Shown here one piece after another: positions 26,253 to 35,450 of a stretch of 64,000 bases of DNA. The stretch covers positions 248,001-312,000 of the forward strand of contig CAVWSM010000023.1 in NCBI GenBank assembly GCA_963757805.1, read 5' to 3'. Source of the stretch: CAVWSM01 sp963757805 (GTDB lineage: Bacteria > Actinomycetota > Actinomycetes > Jiangellales > Jiangellaceae). The notes beneath the pieces were generated by a model that ran no database searches, was not told the DNA's origin, and saw only the letters and a program-made list of their open reading frames with translations. Each line of letters opens with the position of its first letter. Within the stretch, counting starts at the first letter, position 1. Position numbers and translations under genes: made by a program.

Positions 26253-26984
26253 GTGCTGAACAATCCTCGTGGGACACCCGAGCTGGTGCCGGCCCTGTCG
26301 GCCGGAAAGCACCGTAGCCCGCGCAAGGGCGCCTGTTTCATGGAGATGGCGTCGTTCCTTGCCGGCGAGCGGTGGAGCGACCAGCCGGCCTGCACGCACC
26401 CGCTGCTCGCGGAGCTTGCCCGGCTGGTCAACGACCATGTCGCCGACGACAACCGACAGCGGCTCGCTCCGCTGGTTCCGTCGGTGATCGGTCTGACGAG
26501 CGACGACCCGCACGTGGACGCCCGGATCGCCCTCCTGGCGGCATCCACCGCCCTACCGGTCTCGGCCGAGGCGACCCAGCGCGCGCTCGCGGTGGCGGTG
26601 CTCTCGTGCAATCGGGTGCTTGCTTCGCTCGACGGACTCCCGCAGGACACCCTCGACGCCGAGAGCCAGGACGTCCTGGCGAAGGTCCCTCTGGCGGCAA
26701 AGTGGGCCCAGGGGTTCAGCCGCGGCATCACCCCCACCGCGCGGACCTTCCGCAGGCACGCTGCGCCGGGCACGCTGCGGCTATCGGTCAAGGGCGTCGC
26801 GGCGGCGGTGATTCCAGAGCCTGACCTGCTGTTGTGCGGCCTGCTCGAGCAGGCGATCGAGAGCTTCCCCGGGTGGGCCGGGCACCGCCCGGACCTGTCC
26901 CATCTCGCCGCTGCCGCCGATCCCTTACCTACGGCGTCACCGACCACGAGCACGACCCGGCAGTTGTCGATCACGAGGCAGTGA
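26253..26984 (+). CDS. Conserved actinobacterial protein of unknown function
   Basis: A 243-aa soluble protein starting at GTG 26253, nine bases after GGAGG. It opens with GKHRSPRKGACFMEMASFLA and GERWSDQPACTHPLLAELAR, a strongly conserved pattern I associate with actinobacterial hypotheticals of this length. The rest is mainly helical with Ala-rich segments (IALLAASTALPVSAEATQRA) and a Ser/Thr-rich tail. There is no signal peptide or membrane segment. Cys and His near the N-terminus could bind metal. Function unknown; no operon partner. Confidence 0.65.
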   Translation: MLNNPRGTPELVPALSAGKHRSPRKGACFMEMASFLAGERWSDQPACTHPLLAELARLVNDHVADDNRQRLAPLVPSVIGLTSDDPHVDARIALLAASTALPVSAEATQRALAVAVLSCNRVLASLDGLPQDTLDAESQDVLAKVPLAAKWAQGFSRGITPTARTFRRHAAPGTLRLSVKGVAAAVIPEPDLLLCGLLEQAIESFPGWAGHRPDLSHLAAAADPLPTASPTTSTTRQLSITRQ

Positions 26985-27157
26985 TTGTCAGCCAGGGGTG
27001 GTCCGAGTGAGCGGCGTCCGGGCCAGCCCGGGTCCACCCTCCTTCGGTCATCGAGCCAGGGACGGGACCAGGGTTCTCCCGGGCGCCACCAGCAGCGGAG
27101 AAGACGAGGCTCCTGGGCGTCACCGGACCACCAGAGGGGCTGCGCTGAGGAGGCGTC

Positions 27158-28362
27158 ATGAGCACCACCGTCGACACCGCGAGCGAAATTCGGTCGTTCC
27201 AAGTCAAGATTCCAGACGAGCAGATCGACGACTTGCGCCGGCGCATCGCGGCCACGCGCTGGCCCACCAAGGAGCTCGTCCCGGACCGATCGCAGGGCGT
27301 GCAGCTGGCGACGATGCAGTCGCTCGCGGACTACTGGACGACCGAGTACGACTGGCGCAAGGTCGAGGCGAGGCTCAACGCGCTGCCGCAGTTCACGACC
27401 GAGATCGACGGCGTCGAGATCCACTTCATCCACGTCAGGTCACAGCATGAGGATGCGCTGCCGCTGATCATGACGCACGGCTGGCCCGGCTCGGTCGTCG
27501 AGCTGCTCGAGACCATCGGCCCGCTGACCGACCCGACCGCGCACGGCGGCACCCCCGAGGACGCATTCCACCTGGTGCTGCCGTCGTTGCCCGGCTACGG
27601 GTTCTCGGGCGAGCCGACCGAGCTCGGCTGGGACGCCGGCCGAACCGCACGCGCGTGGGCGGAGCTGATGCACCGCCTCGGCTACACCCGCTACGTCGCC
27701 CAGGGCGGCGACGTGGGTGCCCTCGTGACGGACCTGATGGGTCGCCAGGCGGTCGAGGGTTTGGTCGGTTACCACCTGAACCTGCTCACGGCCGTGCTCG
27801 CCGTCGGCGATCAACTTCCCAAGGAATCCGATGAGGAACGCGCAGCGGCCGAGGCGGTCAAGTCCTTCAGGGAAGACGGCTTCGGCTACTTCCTCGAGAT
27901 GGCAACGCGGCCACAGACGATCGGCTACGCCCTGCTGGATTCACCGGTCGCCCTGGCCGGCTGGATGCTCGACCACGACACGGACAGCTACTACAAGATC
28001 TCCCGCGCCTTCGTCGACGGCAAGCGCCAGTGGGCAATCTCACCCGGGAGAGCATCCTCGACAACATCACGCTGTACTGGCTGACGGGCACCGGCGTCTC
28101 GGCGGCGCGGTCGTACTGGGAGGACGCACGAGCGCTGGCCGCAGCGCTCGCGAGCGGCCAGCCTCCACCGGCGGTCACCGTGCCGGTCGGCTTCACCACG
28201 TTCCCCGGCGAGATCTGGGCGTCGCCCCGGAGCTGGGTCGAGGCGGTCTACCCCGACCTCGCGTACTTCAACGAGGTCGACAGGGGCGGGCACTTCGCCG
28301 CCTGGGAGGAGCCGGAGCTCCTCGCCACCGAGGTGCGGGCTGCATTCAGCTCCCTGCGCTGA
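27158..28362 (+). pseudogene. Epoxide hydrolase (EHN domain, alpha/beta hydrolase), frameshifted
   Basis: Two frames make one ~400-aa enzyme. The N-terminal EHN region is FQVKIPDEQIDDLRRRIAAT with WPTKEL. The oxyanion motif THGWPGSVVELLE is near residue 108, the nucleophile Asp lies in YVAQGGDVGALVTDL near 188, and the catalytic His in DRGGHFAAWEEPELL near the end of the second frame. The frame breaks near 28025, after DGK and before VGNLTRESILDNIT; a net loss of one base would explain it. The reaction would be hydrolysis of an epoxide to a diol, substrate unknown. All catalytic blocks survive. Confidence 0.78.
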
Positions 28363-28439
28363 TGACGGCTACGCCGCGTGCCGTGGTGCCCTCGGCACGA
28401 CCGATGCGAAACTGGCCTCGCTTCGAAAGGAGCTACCTC

Positions 28440-28520
28440 ATGCCGCCGACATGCGCTCCTAAGCGAACAGCCGGCGGCGTCGCTCGTTGGGTTGGGGCAT
28501 ACGGCGGGGGCGCGAGATGA
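28440..28520 (+). CDS. Possible 26-aa leader peptide coupled to the thioredoxin-like gene
   Basis: ATG 28440 stands seven bases after a strong AAAGGAG site. The frame encodes MPPTCAPKRTAGGVARWVG and a short Gly-rich end (26 aa) and stops at TGA 28518-28520, overlapping the next gene's ATG as ATGA. It is basic, with one Cys. The ribosome site and perfect stop/start overlap suggest translation and coupling. No family is recognised. Confidence 0.4.
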   Translation: MPPTCAPKRTAGGVARWVGAYGGGAR

Positions 28521-29498
28521 GCCTCCACGGGGCGCGAGAGACTCACATGCCCAGCTTCGAGGGGGCGACCGGCTGGCTCAATTCCGAGCCGCTCACGCCG
28601 GACGATCTGCGTGGGAAGGTCGTCCTCGTCGACTTCTGGACGTACACGTGCATCAATTGGCTGCGCACGCTCGGCTACGTCCGCGCGTGGTGGGAGAAGT
28701 ACGCCGACCAGGGCCTGGTCGTGGTTGGGGTCCACACGCCGGAGTTCCCGTTCGAGCGGGACGTCGAGAACATTCGCGAGGCCGTGAAGGACATGCGGGT
28801 CGAGTACCCGGTCGCGATCGACAGCGACTACCGCGTCTGGAATGCGTTCGCGAACAGCTACTGGCCGGCCGTCTACATCGTCGACGCGGAAGGAACGATC
28901 CGGCACCATCAGTTCGGCGAGGGTGGGTACGAGGAGTGCGAGCGCGTCATCCAGCGGCTGCTCCGGGATGCCGGGCGTGACGGCTTTGGCGACGACGTGG
29001 TCAGCGGTCGATCTCGAGGGATTCGAAGTCCAGGCAGACTGGACGCACCTCGAGTCCCCCGAGACCTACCTCGGCTACCAGCAAGGGCGGAACTTTGCGT
29101 CTTCGGGCGGCGGAGAACTCGACGAGCGCAGCACCTACGCCGTGCCCGACAACCTCGAGCGCAACCAATGGGCTCTCGTGGGCGATTGGACGATTGAACC
29201 CGGGCTAAGCGTCCTGAACGGGAGCGAGGGGCGGGTGGTCGTGCGGTTCCACGCCCGCGACGTCAATCTCGTCATGGGCCCCCGTCCGAAGGAAAGCTCC
29301 GTGCCGTTTCGTGTGCTGGTGGACGGGAAGCCCCCTGGCGCCGACCACGGGCTCGACGTCGACGAGAACGGAGACGGGGTGGTCGTCCAGCAGCGTCTGT
29401 ACCAGCTCGCTCGCCGCCGGAACGGCGTCGACGACTCCACCTTCGAGATCACCTTCCTCGGGCCAGGCGCCGAGGCGTACTGCTTCACGTTCGGCTAA
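28517..29498 (+). pseudogene. Thioredoxin-fold (DipZ/redoxin-like) protein with C-terminal domain, frameshifted
   Basis: Start ATG 28517 behind GGGGG. The thioredoxin domain (residues ~10-150) has VVLVDFWTYTCINWLRTLGY, QGLVVVGVHTPEFPFERDV and WPAVYIVDAEGTIRHH. Family members normally have CINC; here the second Cys is Trp, so a dithiol exchange mechanism is not possible. The C-terminal domain (LESPETYLGYQQGRNF, RFHARDVNLVMGP) is that found in DipZ-like proteins. An extra G near 29006 breaks the frame; its removal gives DDVVSVDLEGFEVQADW and a ~326-aa protein. There is no signal peptide. Confidence 0.72.
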
Positions 29499-29517
29499 TG
29501 GCTCGTTGGCGGTGATA

Positions 29518-30123
29518 ATGACCACTCCACGGGACCTGCTACTGGTCGCGTTGGACATGGAATCCGATCGTCCACTGGAGCAGGGCGATCTGTCGCTCGC
29601 GCTCGCGGGGGCCGAGCTGATCGATCTTCTCGATATGCAGGCCATCACGCTGGACGGTGAGCGCATCGTGCCCGTCGACCGGCCGACGGCAGGTGATCCC
29701 CTGCTGGATGAGGCGGCGTCGTCGCTTGTTCGACAGGAGCCGTACGAGTCGGTCGACGACTGGTTGTGGCGCCGAGGTCGCGGCCTGTTCTCCACCTATC
29801 TGGCCGCCCGTGAGGCGGAGGGGCAGGTCACTCGGCAACGCCGCCGTTGGAGGCTCTTCCGGACCGGTCGCACGACGCGGGTCGACTCACCCGCTCACCG
29901 CGCGGCAGCCAAAAGCTGGACTTCCGGCGATGCCGTTCTCGCCGCGCTTGCAGCGGCCGCCGGCATTCACGGCGAGCGGACGGCGGATTCCCCGGACATC
30001 ACCGACGATGCGGTGGCGACAGTACTAGCCACGGTCAATGCCGCGGTGATGGAACTGGGGCTCGAGCGGCAACGGCGAGCGATTGAAGGAGCGGCCTTCG
30101 ACAACATCTGGCGGGGCGGTTGA
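29518..30123 (+). CDS. GPP34 (GOLPH3-like) family protein
   Basis: A 201-aa protein starting at ATG 29518, 19 bp after the thioredoxin-like gene. The N-terminus PRDLLLVALDMES and LSLALAGAELIDLLDM matches the GPP34 fold, followed by LLDEAASSLVRQEP, a basic stretch RQRRRWRLFRTGRTTRVDSP and the closing helices. In eukaryotes the homologue GOLPH3 binds PI4P on Golgi membranes; actinobacterial members are common and of unknown role, perhaps lipid binding. The basic segment could contact acidic phospholipids (inference). Confidence 0.8.
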   Translation: MTTPRDLLLVALDMESDRPLEQGDLSLALAGAELIDLLDMQAITLDGERIVPVDRPTAGDPLLDEAASSLVRQEPYESVDDWLWRRGRGLFSTYLAAREAEGQVTRQRRRWRLFRTGRTTRVDSPAHRAAAKSWTSGDAVLAALAAAAGIHGERTADSPDITDDAVATVLATVNAAVMELGLERQRRAIEGAAFDNIWRGG

Positions 30124-30159
30124 TGGACGCTCGGGATCCACCGCCGCAGCGGTGGCCGA

Positions 30160-31572
30160 TCATAGTTTCCACGTTGGGCCTTGGGGCGTGTCTTCGATCT
30201 CGATGCCGGCTTCTCTGAGCTGGTCGCGGATGCTGTCCGCGGTGGCGAAGTCCTTCGCGGCCCGGGCTCGGGCGCGCCGTTCCAGCATGGATGTCACTAG
30301 CGCATCGACCGCGCCGGCGAGCCGCCCCTCGCGGGCGGAGGATCTGGTCGCCGCCCACCCCGGGTCGAACGGGTCGACGCCGAGCACGCCGAGCATCGCC
30401 CTTACGGAGCTCGCCGCTCCGCGCAGCGCCTCCGAGGCGCTCGCAGCGAGCAGCTTGTTGCCCTCCCGGACCATGTTGTGGATCGCGGCGACCGCGGCGG
30501 GCGTGCCGAGGTCGTCGTCCATCGCCTGTTCGAACTCGGTGCACCGGGTGCCGACCGGCACTTCGCCGAGCACCTCGCGGGCCCGCTCGAGGAAGTGCTC
30601 GATGCGCCGGAAGCCTGCAGCGGCCTCGTCCAGGGCCTCGAAGCTGAACTCCACATGGGACCGGTAGTGCGCGGCCACCATGTAGAACCGCAGCTCGATC
30701 GGGCGGACCCTCTCAAGCACCGTGGGAATTGACAGCGTGTTGCCGAGCGACTTGCTCATCTTCTCGCCGGCGGTAGTGATCCAGGCGTTGTGCACCCAGT
30801 ACGACGCGAACGGGTACCCGGCCGCCCGGGACTGGGCCTGCTCGTTCTCGTGGTGCGGAAAGCGCAGGTCCACACCGCCACCGTGAATGTCAAAGGCCGC
30901 GCCGAGGTACTTCAGTGCCATCGCCGAGCATTCGATGTGCCAGCCTGGCCGTCCCGGCCCCCACGGGCTTTGCCACGCCGCGGTCTCCGGCTCGCTGTCT
31001 TTCTTCCAGCCCTTCCAGAGCGCGAAGTCGCGCGGGTCCCGCTTGCCGCGCGGGTCGGCGTCCTCCGCCGGCACCATGTCGTCGATCCGCTGCCCGGTGA
31101 GTTCGCCGTACGCCGGCCAGGCCCGCACGTCGAAGTACACGTCGCCGGAGCCGTCCTCGGCCGCATAGGCGTGACCCCGGCCGAGGAGCGTCGAGATGAG
31201 ATCGATCATCGCCGGCACGTGCCCGCTGGCGGCTGGCTCGTACGTCGGCGGCGCGACGTTGAGCGCGTCGTAGGCACTGTCGAGCTCGCGCCGCACGGCG
31301 TACGCCAGGCTGTACCAGGGCCGGCCCTGCTCGGCCGACTTCGCCAGAATCTTGTCCTCGATGTCGGTGACGTTGCGGATGAACGTCACCTCGTACCCGC
31401 GGGCGGTCAGCCAGCGGCACAGCACCTCGAAGCTCAGCCCAGACCGAACATGGCCAACATGTGGCTCGGACTGCAAGGTCATGCCGCACAGGTAGATCCC
31501 AACCTTGCCGTCCACGAGCGGGACGAAGTCGCGCACCTGCTGCGTCGCCGTGTCGTAGATCCGGACGCTCAC
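30160..31572 (-). CDS. cysS: Cysteine--tRNA ligase
   Basis: A 470-aa class I aminoacyl-tRNA synthetase that charges tRNA-Cys. The HIGH-equivalent HVGHVRSG lies near residue 38 and KMSKSLGNT near 268. Zinc ligands appear in YLCGMT near residue 29, WHIECSAM near 211 and DLRFPHHENE near 236. The sequence has the full DALR and C-terminal regions of CysS (ARAAKDFATADSIRDQLREA), which the shorter mycothiol ligase MshC lacks. The start is GTG 31572. A hairpin and tRNA-Ser(GCT) lie upstream. It converges on the GPP34 gene. Confidence 0.95.
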   Translation of the reverse strand: MSVRIYDTATQQVRDFVPLVDGKVGIYLCGMTLQSEPHVGHVRSGLSFEVLCRWLTARGYEVTFIRNVTDIEDKILAKSAEQGRPWYSLAYAVRRELDSAYDALNVAPPTYEPAASGHVPAMIDLISTLLGRGHAYAAEDGSGDVYFDVRAWPAYGELTGQRIDDMVPAEDADPRGKRDPRDFALWKGWKKDSEPETAAWQSPWGPGRPGWHIECSAMALKYLGAAFDIHGGGVDLRFPHHENEQAQSRAAGYPFASYWVHNAWITTAGEKMSKSLGNTLSIPTVLERVRPIELRFYMVAAHYRSHVEFSFEALDEAAAGFRRIEHFLERAREVLGEVPVGTRCTEFEQAMDDDLGTPAAVAAIHNMVREGNKLLAASASEALRGAASSVRAMLGVLGVDPFDPGWAATRSSAREGRLAGAVDALVTSMLERRARARAAKDFATADSIRDQLREAGIEIEDTPQGPTWKL

Positions 31573-31688
31573 TCGGCAAGCCTATTGATTCCGCCAGTAC
31601 CGGAGCAGGCTCACGCGATGGGCCGCACGGCGCGTGGCCAGCCGCGAGACGGCCGGCCGCCGGAGCCCCAAAGGCCCCAAACGGCGAA

Positions 31689-31717
31689 AGGCCGAACCCC
31701 AATGCAGGGTTCGGCCT
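31689..31717. terminator. Hairpin terminator
   Basis: Perfect 11-bp stem AGGCCGAACCC / GGGTTCGGCCT with a 7-nt loop, located just downstream of the minus-strand tRNA-Ser(GCT) gene. Confidence 0.65.
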
Positions 31718-31743
31718 GTCCGGGATGTCTTGAGACATCACAA

Positions 31744-31836
31744 TGGCGGAGGCGGCGGGATTTGAACCCGCGATGGGCTTGAGACCCAAACCCGCTTAGC
31801 AGGCGGGCGCCATAGACCGGACTAGGCGACGCCTCC
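31744..31836 (-). tRNA. tRNA-Ser(GCT), CCA encoded
   Basis: Type II cloverleaf on the minus strand: acceptor GGAGGCG/CGCCTCC, anticodon arm CCCGC-CTGCTAA-GCGGG with anticodon GCT, a long variable arm and T arm GGTTCAAATCC. The 3' CCA is encoded at 31744-31746. Confidence 0.93.
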
Positions 31837-31940
31837 ACGACATGCCGCCCAGGAAAGGCGGCGCCGCAAAGGCTACCTGGCAGGCTCGCGCAGGAGCAAA
31901 GTCGGTCTAGGGACACGCGGCGCTCCGGGAGGTGGAGGCG

Positions 31941-32588
31941 ATGGACGAACGCTTCACCGACCGCACCCAGGCCGGGCAGCGACTGGCGAAGGCGCTCGCC
32001 CATCTCGCCGGAACGCCCGGTCTGCTCGTACTCGGCCTGCCCCGCGGCGGAGTTGTCGTCGCTGCGCCGGTCGCGGCCGCCCTCGACGCGCCGCTCGACA
32101 TCCTCGTGGTCGCCAAGGCGGGGGTGCCCTGGCAGCCAGAACTTGCCCTGGGGGCCGTCTCGGCCGACGGGCACAGGGTGGTCAACGAGGATGTCGTCCG
32201 ACGGGCTCGGCTCGGCGGCGACGAAGTCGACGCATCCCTCGCCGCGGCCACGGACAAGGCGGCGCACCGTGCGGAGTCGCTGCGCGGCGGGCGCCCACCA
32301 ACCGACCTGACCGACCGCGTCGTGGTACTCGTCGACGACGGACTCGCCACCGGAGCCACCGCTCGGGCAGCCGTGGAGGTCGCCCGCCGGCAAGGAGCGG
32401 CGCGAGTGGTGCTCGCCGTGCCAGTTGCACCCGCGGACACCGTCAACGACCTGCGTCACCAGGTCGACGAAATGGTCGTGTTGAGCGTCCCGAAGCGGTT
32501 TGACGCGGTCGGTTCGTGGTACGACGACTTCACCCAGACAACCGACGTGGAGGTGCGCAATCTCCTCGAATCGACGGGTACGAACTAG
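31941..32588 (+). CDS. Phosphoribosyltransferase-family protein
   Basis: A 215-aa protein with the start at ATG 31941 after GGGAGGTGGAGG. The PRPP-binding loop VVVLVDDGLATGATARAAVE near residue 132 is diagnostic of type I phosphoribosyltransferases. The N-terminal LLVLGLPRGGVVVAAPVA and DILVVAKAGVPWQPELALGA belong to the family often fused to or near dienelactone-hydrolase domains. Its acceptor base is not known; many members may not act as classical salvage enzymes. It stands alone. Confidence 0.85.
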   Translation: MDERFTDRTQAGQRLAKALAHLAGTPGLLVLGLPRGGVVVAAPVAAALDAPLDILVVAKAGVPWQPELALGAVSADGHRVVNEDVVRRARLGGDEVDASLAAATDKAAHRAESLRGGRPPTDLTDRVVVLVDDGLATGATARAAVEVARRQGAARVVLAVPVAPADTVNDLRHQVDEMVVLSVPKRFDAVGSWYDDFTQTTDVEVRNLLESTGTN

Positions 32589-32678
32589 CACGGCGCAACC
32601 GAATGGCCCGCCCGGTCGTCTTCCTCATTGAGGGCCTCGGGTGGGACTCTCGATCTTCCTAGGCTTCAATGGAGTGCT

Positions 32679-34274
32679 GTGACGAGGATCGCCGAGCGCG
32701 CCCTCGAAGATGACGACGCGCCGCTGCGGCGGCAGCAGCTGAGTCGCCGTCGTCAGGACAAGCGCGCGCGGGGCCGCTTCCTTCGCTTCACCGCCCTCGG
32801 CACACTCATCCCCGGAGTTGGGCTGATCGCCGCCGGGCGGCGGCGCTCCGGAAACCTCGTCCTCACCCTGTTCCTGGCCGGCTGCCTCGGCGCGCTGTTC
32901 GTGGTGTTCACCCTGATCCGCCGGGGCCGCTCGGGGCTGCTCGAGTTCGGCCTCGACAGCTCCAACCTCAACAGGCTCGGTTGGGGACTTGCTGCGCTCG
33001 CGGTGGTCTGGTTTGTCGTGGCGCTGATAAGCCATCGCGCGTTGGAGCCGCCCGATGCGACCACGGGCACCAGACTCCTCGGCGCCCTGGTGGTGATCGT
33101 GGCGGCATCCCTCGTGGTGACCCCACTCACCATGGGCTCGCGCTACGCGTTCAGCTCGCGCGCCGTCGTCGAGCTGTTCCCGTCAGCCGACGAGGGGGTC
33201 AGCCTCACCCGACCCGACGACGTGTCCAAGGCGGATCCGTGGGCCGACCGGCCGCGCGTCAACGTGCTGCTGCTCGGGAGCGACGCCGGTCCCGACCGCG
33301 AAGGGATCAGGCCAGACACGATCATCCTGGCGAGCATCGACACCAAGTCCGGCGCGACGACGTTGTTCTCGATCCCGCGCAGCCTGCAGAACGTACCCTT
33401 CCCCGATGTCGAGGGACCTGCCGGCGCTCTGCACGACGCCTACCCGCGCGGTTACCGGGCCAGCGGCGACGAAGGCGAACAACTCATCAACGCCATCTAC
33501 CGCAACGTTCCCGACGCGCACCCGGAGGTCTTCGAAGGCGTCGCGGACCCGGGCGCCGAGGCGATGAAGCTCGCCGTGCAGGGCGTCCTCGGTGTCCCCG
33601 TCGACTACTACGTGATGATCAACTTGCAGGGCTTCGAGGAGATGGTCAACGCAGTGGGTGGCGTCGTCGTGGACGTGCCCTACCGCATTCCCGTCGGCAA
33701 TCAGACCCTGCCCAGCGGCCGCTGTTCGCGGCCGTCGGCCGGTTACATCGAGCCCGGGCCGAACCAGCAGCTCAACGGGGTCCAGGCGCTCTGGTTCGCC
33801 CGAGCACGCTGCATCCCCGACGAGCCCCGCGCCAGCTCCGACTACGAGCGCATGCTCCGACAGCGGTGCGTCATCAACGCGGTCGTCGATCGCATCGACC
33901 CGGCCACCGTGCTTACGCGCTACGCCCAGATCGCTTCCGCGACAACGGGTCTCATCCAGACTGACATCCCGCAGGACTTGCTGGCAGCGTTCACCGATCT
34001 TGCCCTCCGGGTCCAGTCGGCCGGACTGCGGAGCGTGGCCTTCACCGCCGACTCCGACTCGGGTGCGCTGATCAACACGGTCGACCCTGACTTCGACGCC
34101 ATGCGCGACATCGTGCAAACCGCCATCGCCCCGCCGCCACCGGCGACCACACAGCCGGACTCGGGTGGCACAGCTCCCGCGCCCGGCACGAGCGGGCCGA
34201 CGACCACTCCGCCATCCGGTGGGACCACGGCCCCCGCAAACGGCACACCGCAGGACCTCACCCAGGTCTGCTAA
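32679..34274 (+). CDS. LCP (LytR-CpsA-Psr) family cell-wall protein
   Basis: A 531-aa protein from GTG 32679. A basic cytoplasmic N-terminus (RRQQLSRRRQDKRARGR) precedes about four membrane segments in residues 35-165. The extracellular LCP domain follows: VNVLLLGSDAGPDREGIRPDT near residue 190, SIPRSLQNVPFP with the conserved Arg, YYVMINLQGFEEMVNAVGGV near 315 and LWFARARCIPDEPRASSDYE. A Pro/Thr/Gly-rich tail ends it. LCP enzymes transfer teichoic-acid or arabinogalactan-type polymers from lipid carriers to peptidoglycan. More than one N-terminal helix is unusual but known in actinobacteria. Confidence 0.88.
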   Translation: MTRIAERALEDDDAPLRRQQLSRRRQDKRARGRFLRFTALGTLIPGVGLIAAGRRRSGNLVLTLFLAGCLGALFVVFTLIRRGRSGLLEFGLDSSNLNRLGWGLAALAVVWFVVALISHRALEPPDATTGTRLLGALVVIVAASLVVTPLTMGSRYAFSSRAVVELFPSADEGVSLTRPDDVSKADPWADRPRVNVLLLGSDAGPDREGIRPDTIILASIDTKSGATTLFSIPRSLQNVPFPDVEGPAGALHDAYPRGYRASGDEGEQLINAIYRNVPDAHPEVFEGVADPGAEAMKLAVQGVLGVPVDYYVMINLQGFEEMVNAVGGVVVDVPYRIPVGNQTLPSGRCSRPSAGYIEPGPNQQLNGVQALWFARARCIPDEPRASSDYERMLRQRCVINAVVDRIDPATVLTRYAQIASATTGLIQTDIPQDLLAAFTDLALRVQSAGLRSVAFTADSDSGALINTVDPDFDAMRDIVQTAIAPPPPATTQPDSGGTAPAPGTSGPTTTPPSGGTTAPANGTPQDLTQVC

Positions 34275-34351
34275 CCACCGGCAACCCTGGAAGGCTTGTG
34301 CTGGACAGGGCGAGTGCGCGCCGTGCCAGCACTGGCAGGAGGAGGTCGCAA

Positions 34352-34807
34352 GTGTCGGGGGACCGCACGGTCTACGGCGTTGCCCCGGCAACGTCCAGCC
34401 GGGGCGCGGGGGTCGCAGCGATCGGTCTTGGCGCGTGCGCGCTGGCGTGGATAGTGGTGCTCCTCGCCGGCCCGCCAACGTGGCTGCTCTGGCTGCTCGG
34501 CATCCTGATCGGCGGGCTAGGGCTCGTCTTCGTGGTCTTGCTCTTCACCGCGCTCTTCCGGCTGGCCGGTCGAGGGCCACGTCTTGTTGTCGACGCCGAC
34601 GGATTCGAAAACCACACGGGCGGCCGCGTCGGCGTGCGGCAAGCCACCTGGCGGGAGGTCAAGCTCGTGAAGGCCACCAACAGCACCCTCGTCATCGAGC
34701 TGCGCGACGGTCGGCAGAGCCTCGTCGAGGTCACGCTGCTCGACGTCGCGCCTCCGCAGCTGGCCGACGATCTGCGGGCCCGACTCAACCGGCGTCATAG
34801 TGCCTGA
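34352..34807 (+). CDS. Small membrane protein with PH-like C-terminal part
   Basis: A 151-aa protein from GTG 34352, preceded by AGGAGGT. It has two closely spaced membrane helices (GLGACALAWIVVLLAG; LLWLLGILIGGLGLVFVVLLF) and then a soluble ~75-aa part rich in beta strands (RLVVDADGFENHTGGRVGV, TWREVKLVKATNSTLVIELR) that resembles the bacterial PH-like fold of small membrane proteins. Its end overlaps the GNAT gene by 8 bp (GTG 34800, stop at 34807), so the two are probably cotranslated. Function unknown. Confidence 0.65.
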   Translation: MSGDRTVYGVAPATSSRGAGVAAIGLGACALAWIVVLLAGPPTWLLWLLGILIGGLGLVFVVLLFTALFRLAGRGPRLVVDADGFENHTGGRVGVRQATWREVKLVKATNSTLVIELRDGRQSLVEVTLLDVAPPQLADDLRARLNRRHSA

Positions 34808-35450
34808 CCGGCTTGCCGAGCTCATGGCCGGCCTCGGCGCCGGGAAGTTCCCGGCCGCCGACGGCGCCGTCGAGGTGGTGCCGGCACCACCGACAACCAA
34901 CGCCGCGGTCTTGGCATTCACTGCTCACCACGTCGTCGCGGCCGACGTGGACCCCGATTGGGTGCGCGAGCAGGTGAGTGCCGACACCTACACGGCACCC
35001 ATGGGAGCTCAGTTCTTGGCGGCGCTTGGCGCCCGCGTGGGACAACCCGCCGGCAGTCTCGACATCGTGTTTGTTGCCCGGTCGCTGGCTTGGGCGGCGG
35101 CACCGCTGACGCTCCGCGAGACCGAGGCGCGGACGCATCCGCGCGTGGCGCGCGCGGAGCGCTACCGCCTCGAGGTGCGGGCCTGGGAGACGGTCGACGG
35201 AATGGGTGTCATCACCATCGGCCGGGGGTTGGGAGGGCGGTGGGAGGCGTCGTACGAGCTCGATCCCGCCGTCCGCGGCCAGGGCATCGGGCGGCTGCTC
35301 GCGACGGCTGCACGACATCTGGTGGAGCCGGGCGAGCGTTTGTTCGTCTCCGTCGCACCAGGCAACGTCGCCTCGATCCGGGCGACGCTGTCAGCCGGCT
35401 TCGAAGTCGTGGGCGCCGAGGCGCTGTTCGGCGGCCGCGTGGGCGCCTAG
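34800..35450 (+). CDS. GNAT-family N-acetyltransferase
   Basis: A 216-aa protein beginning at GTG 34800 inside the previous gene's end. The C-terminal half has the acetyl-CoA binding motif A of GNAT enzymes, ELDPAVRGQGIGRLLATAAR near residue 152, followed by VSVAPGNVASIRATLSAGFEVVG, motif B with the typical Asn. The N-terminal ~110 residues are family-specific (FTAHHVVAADVDPDWVREQV). Acceptor unknown. It overlaps the convergent PEBP gene by 4 bp. Confidence 0.82.
   Translation: MPDRLAELMAGLGAGKFPAADGAVEVVPAPPTTNAAVLAFTAHHVVAADVDPDWVREQVSADTYTAPMGAQFLAALGARVGQPAGSLDIVFVARSLAWAAAPLTLRETEARTHPRVARAERYRLEVRAWETVDGMGVITIGRGLGGRWEASYELDPAVRGQGIGRLLATAARHLVEPGERLFVSVAPGNVASIRATLSAGFEVVGAEALFGGRVGA

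Noticed and set aside
28440..28520. Riboswitch in the 150-bp gap before the thioredoxin-like gene
   Set aside because: I could not find a conserved riboswitch core; the coupled small reading frame explains the gap better.
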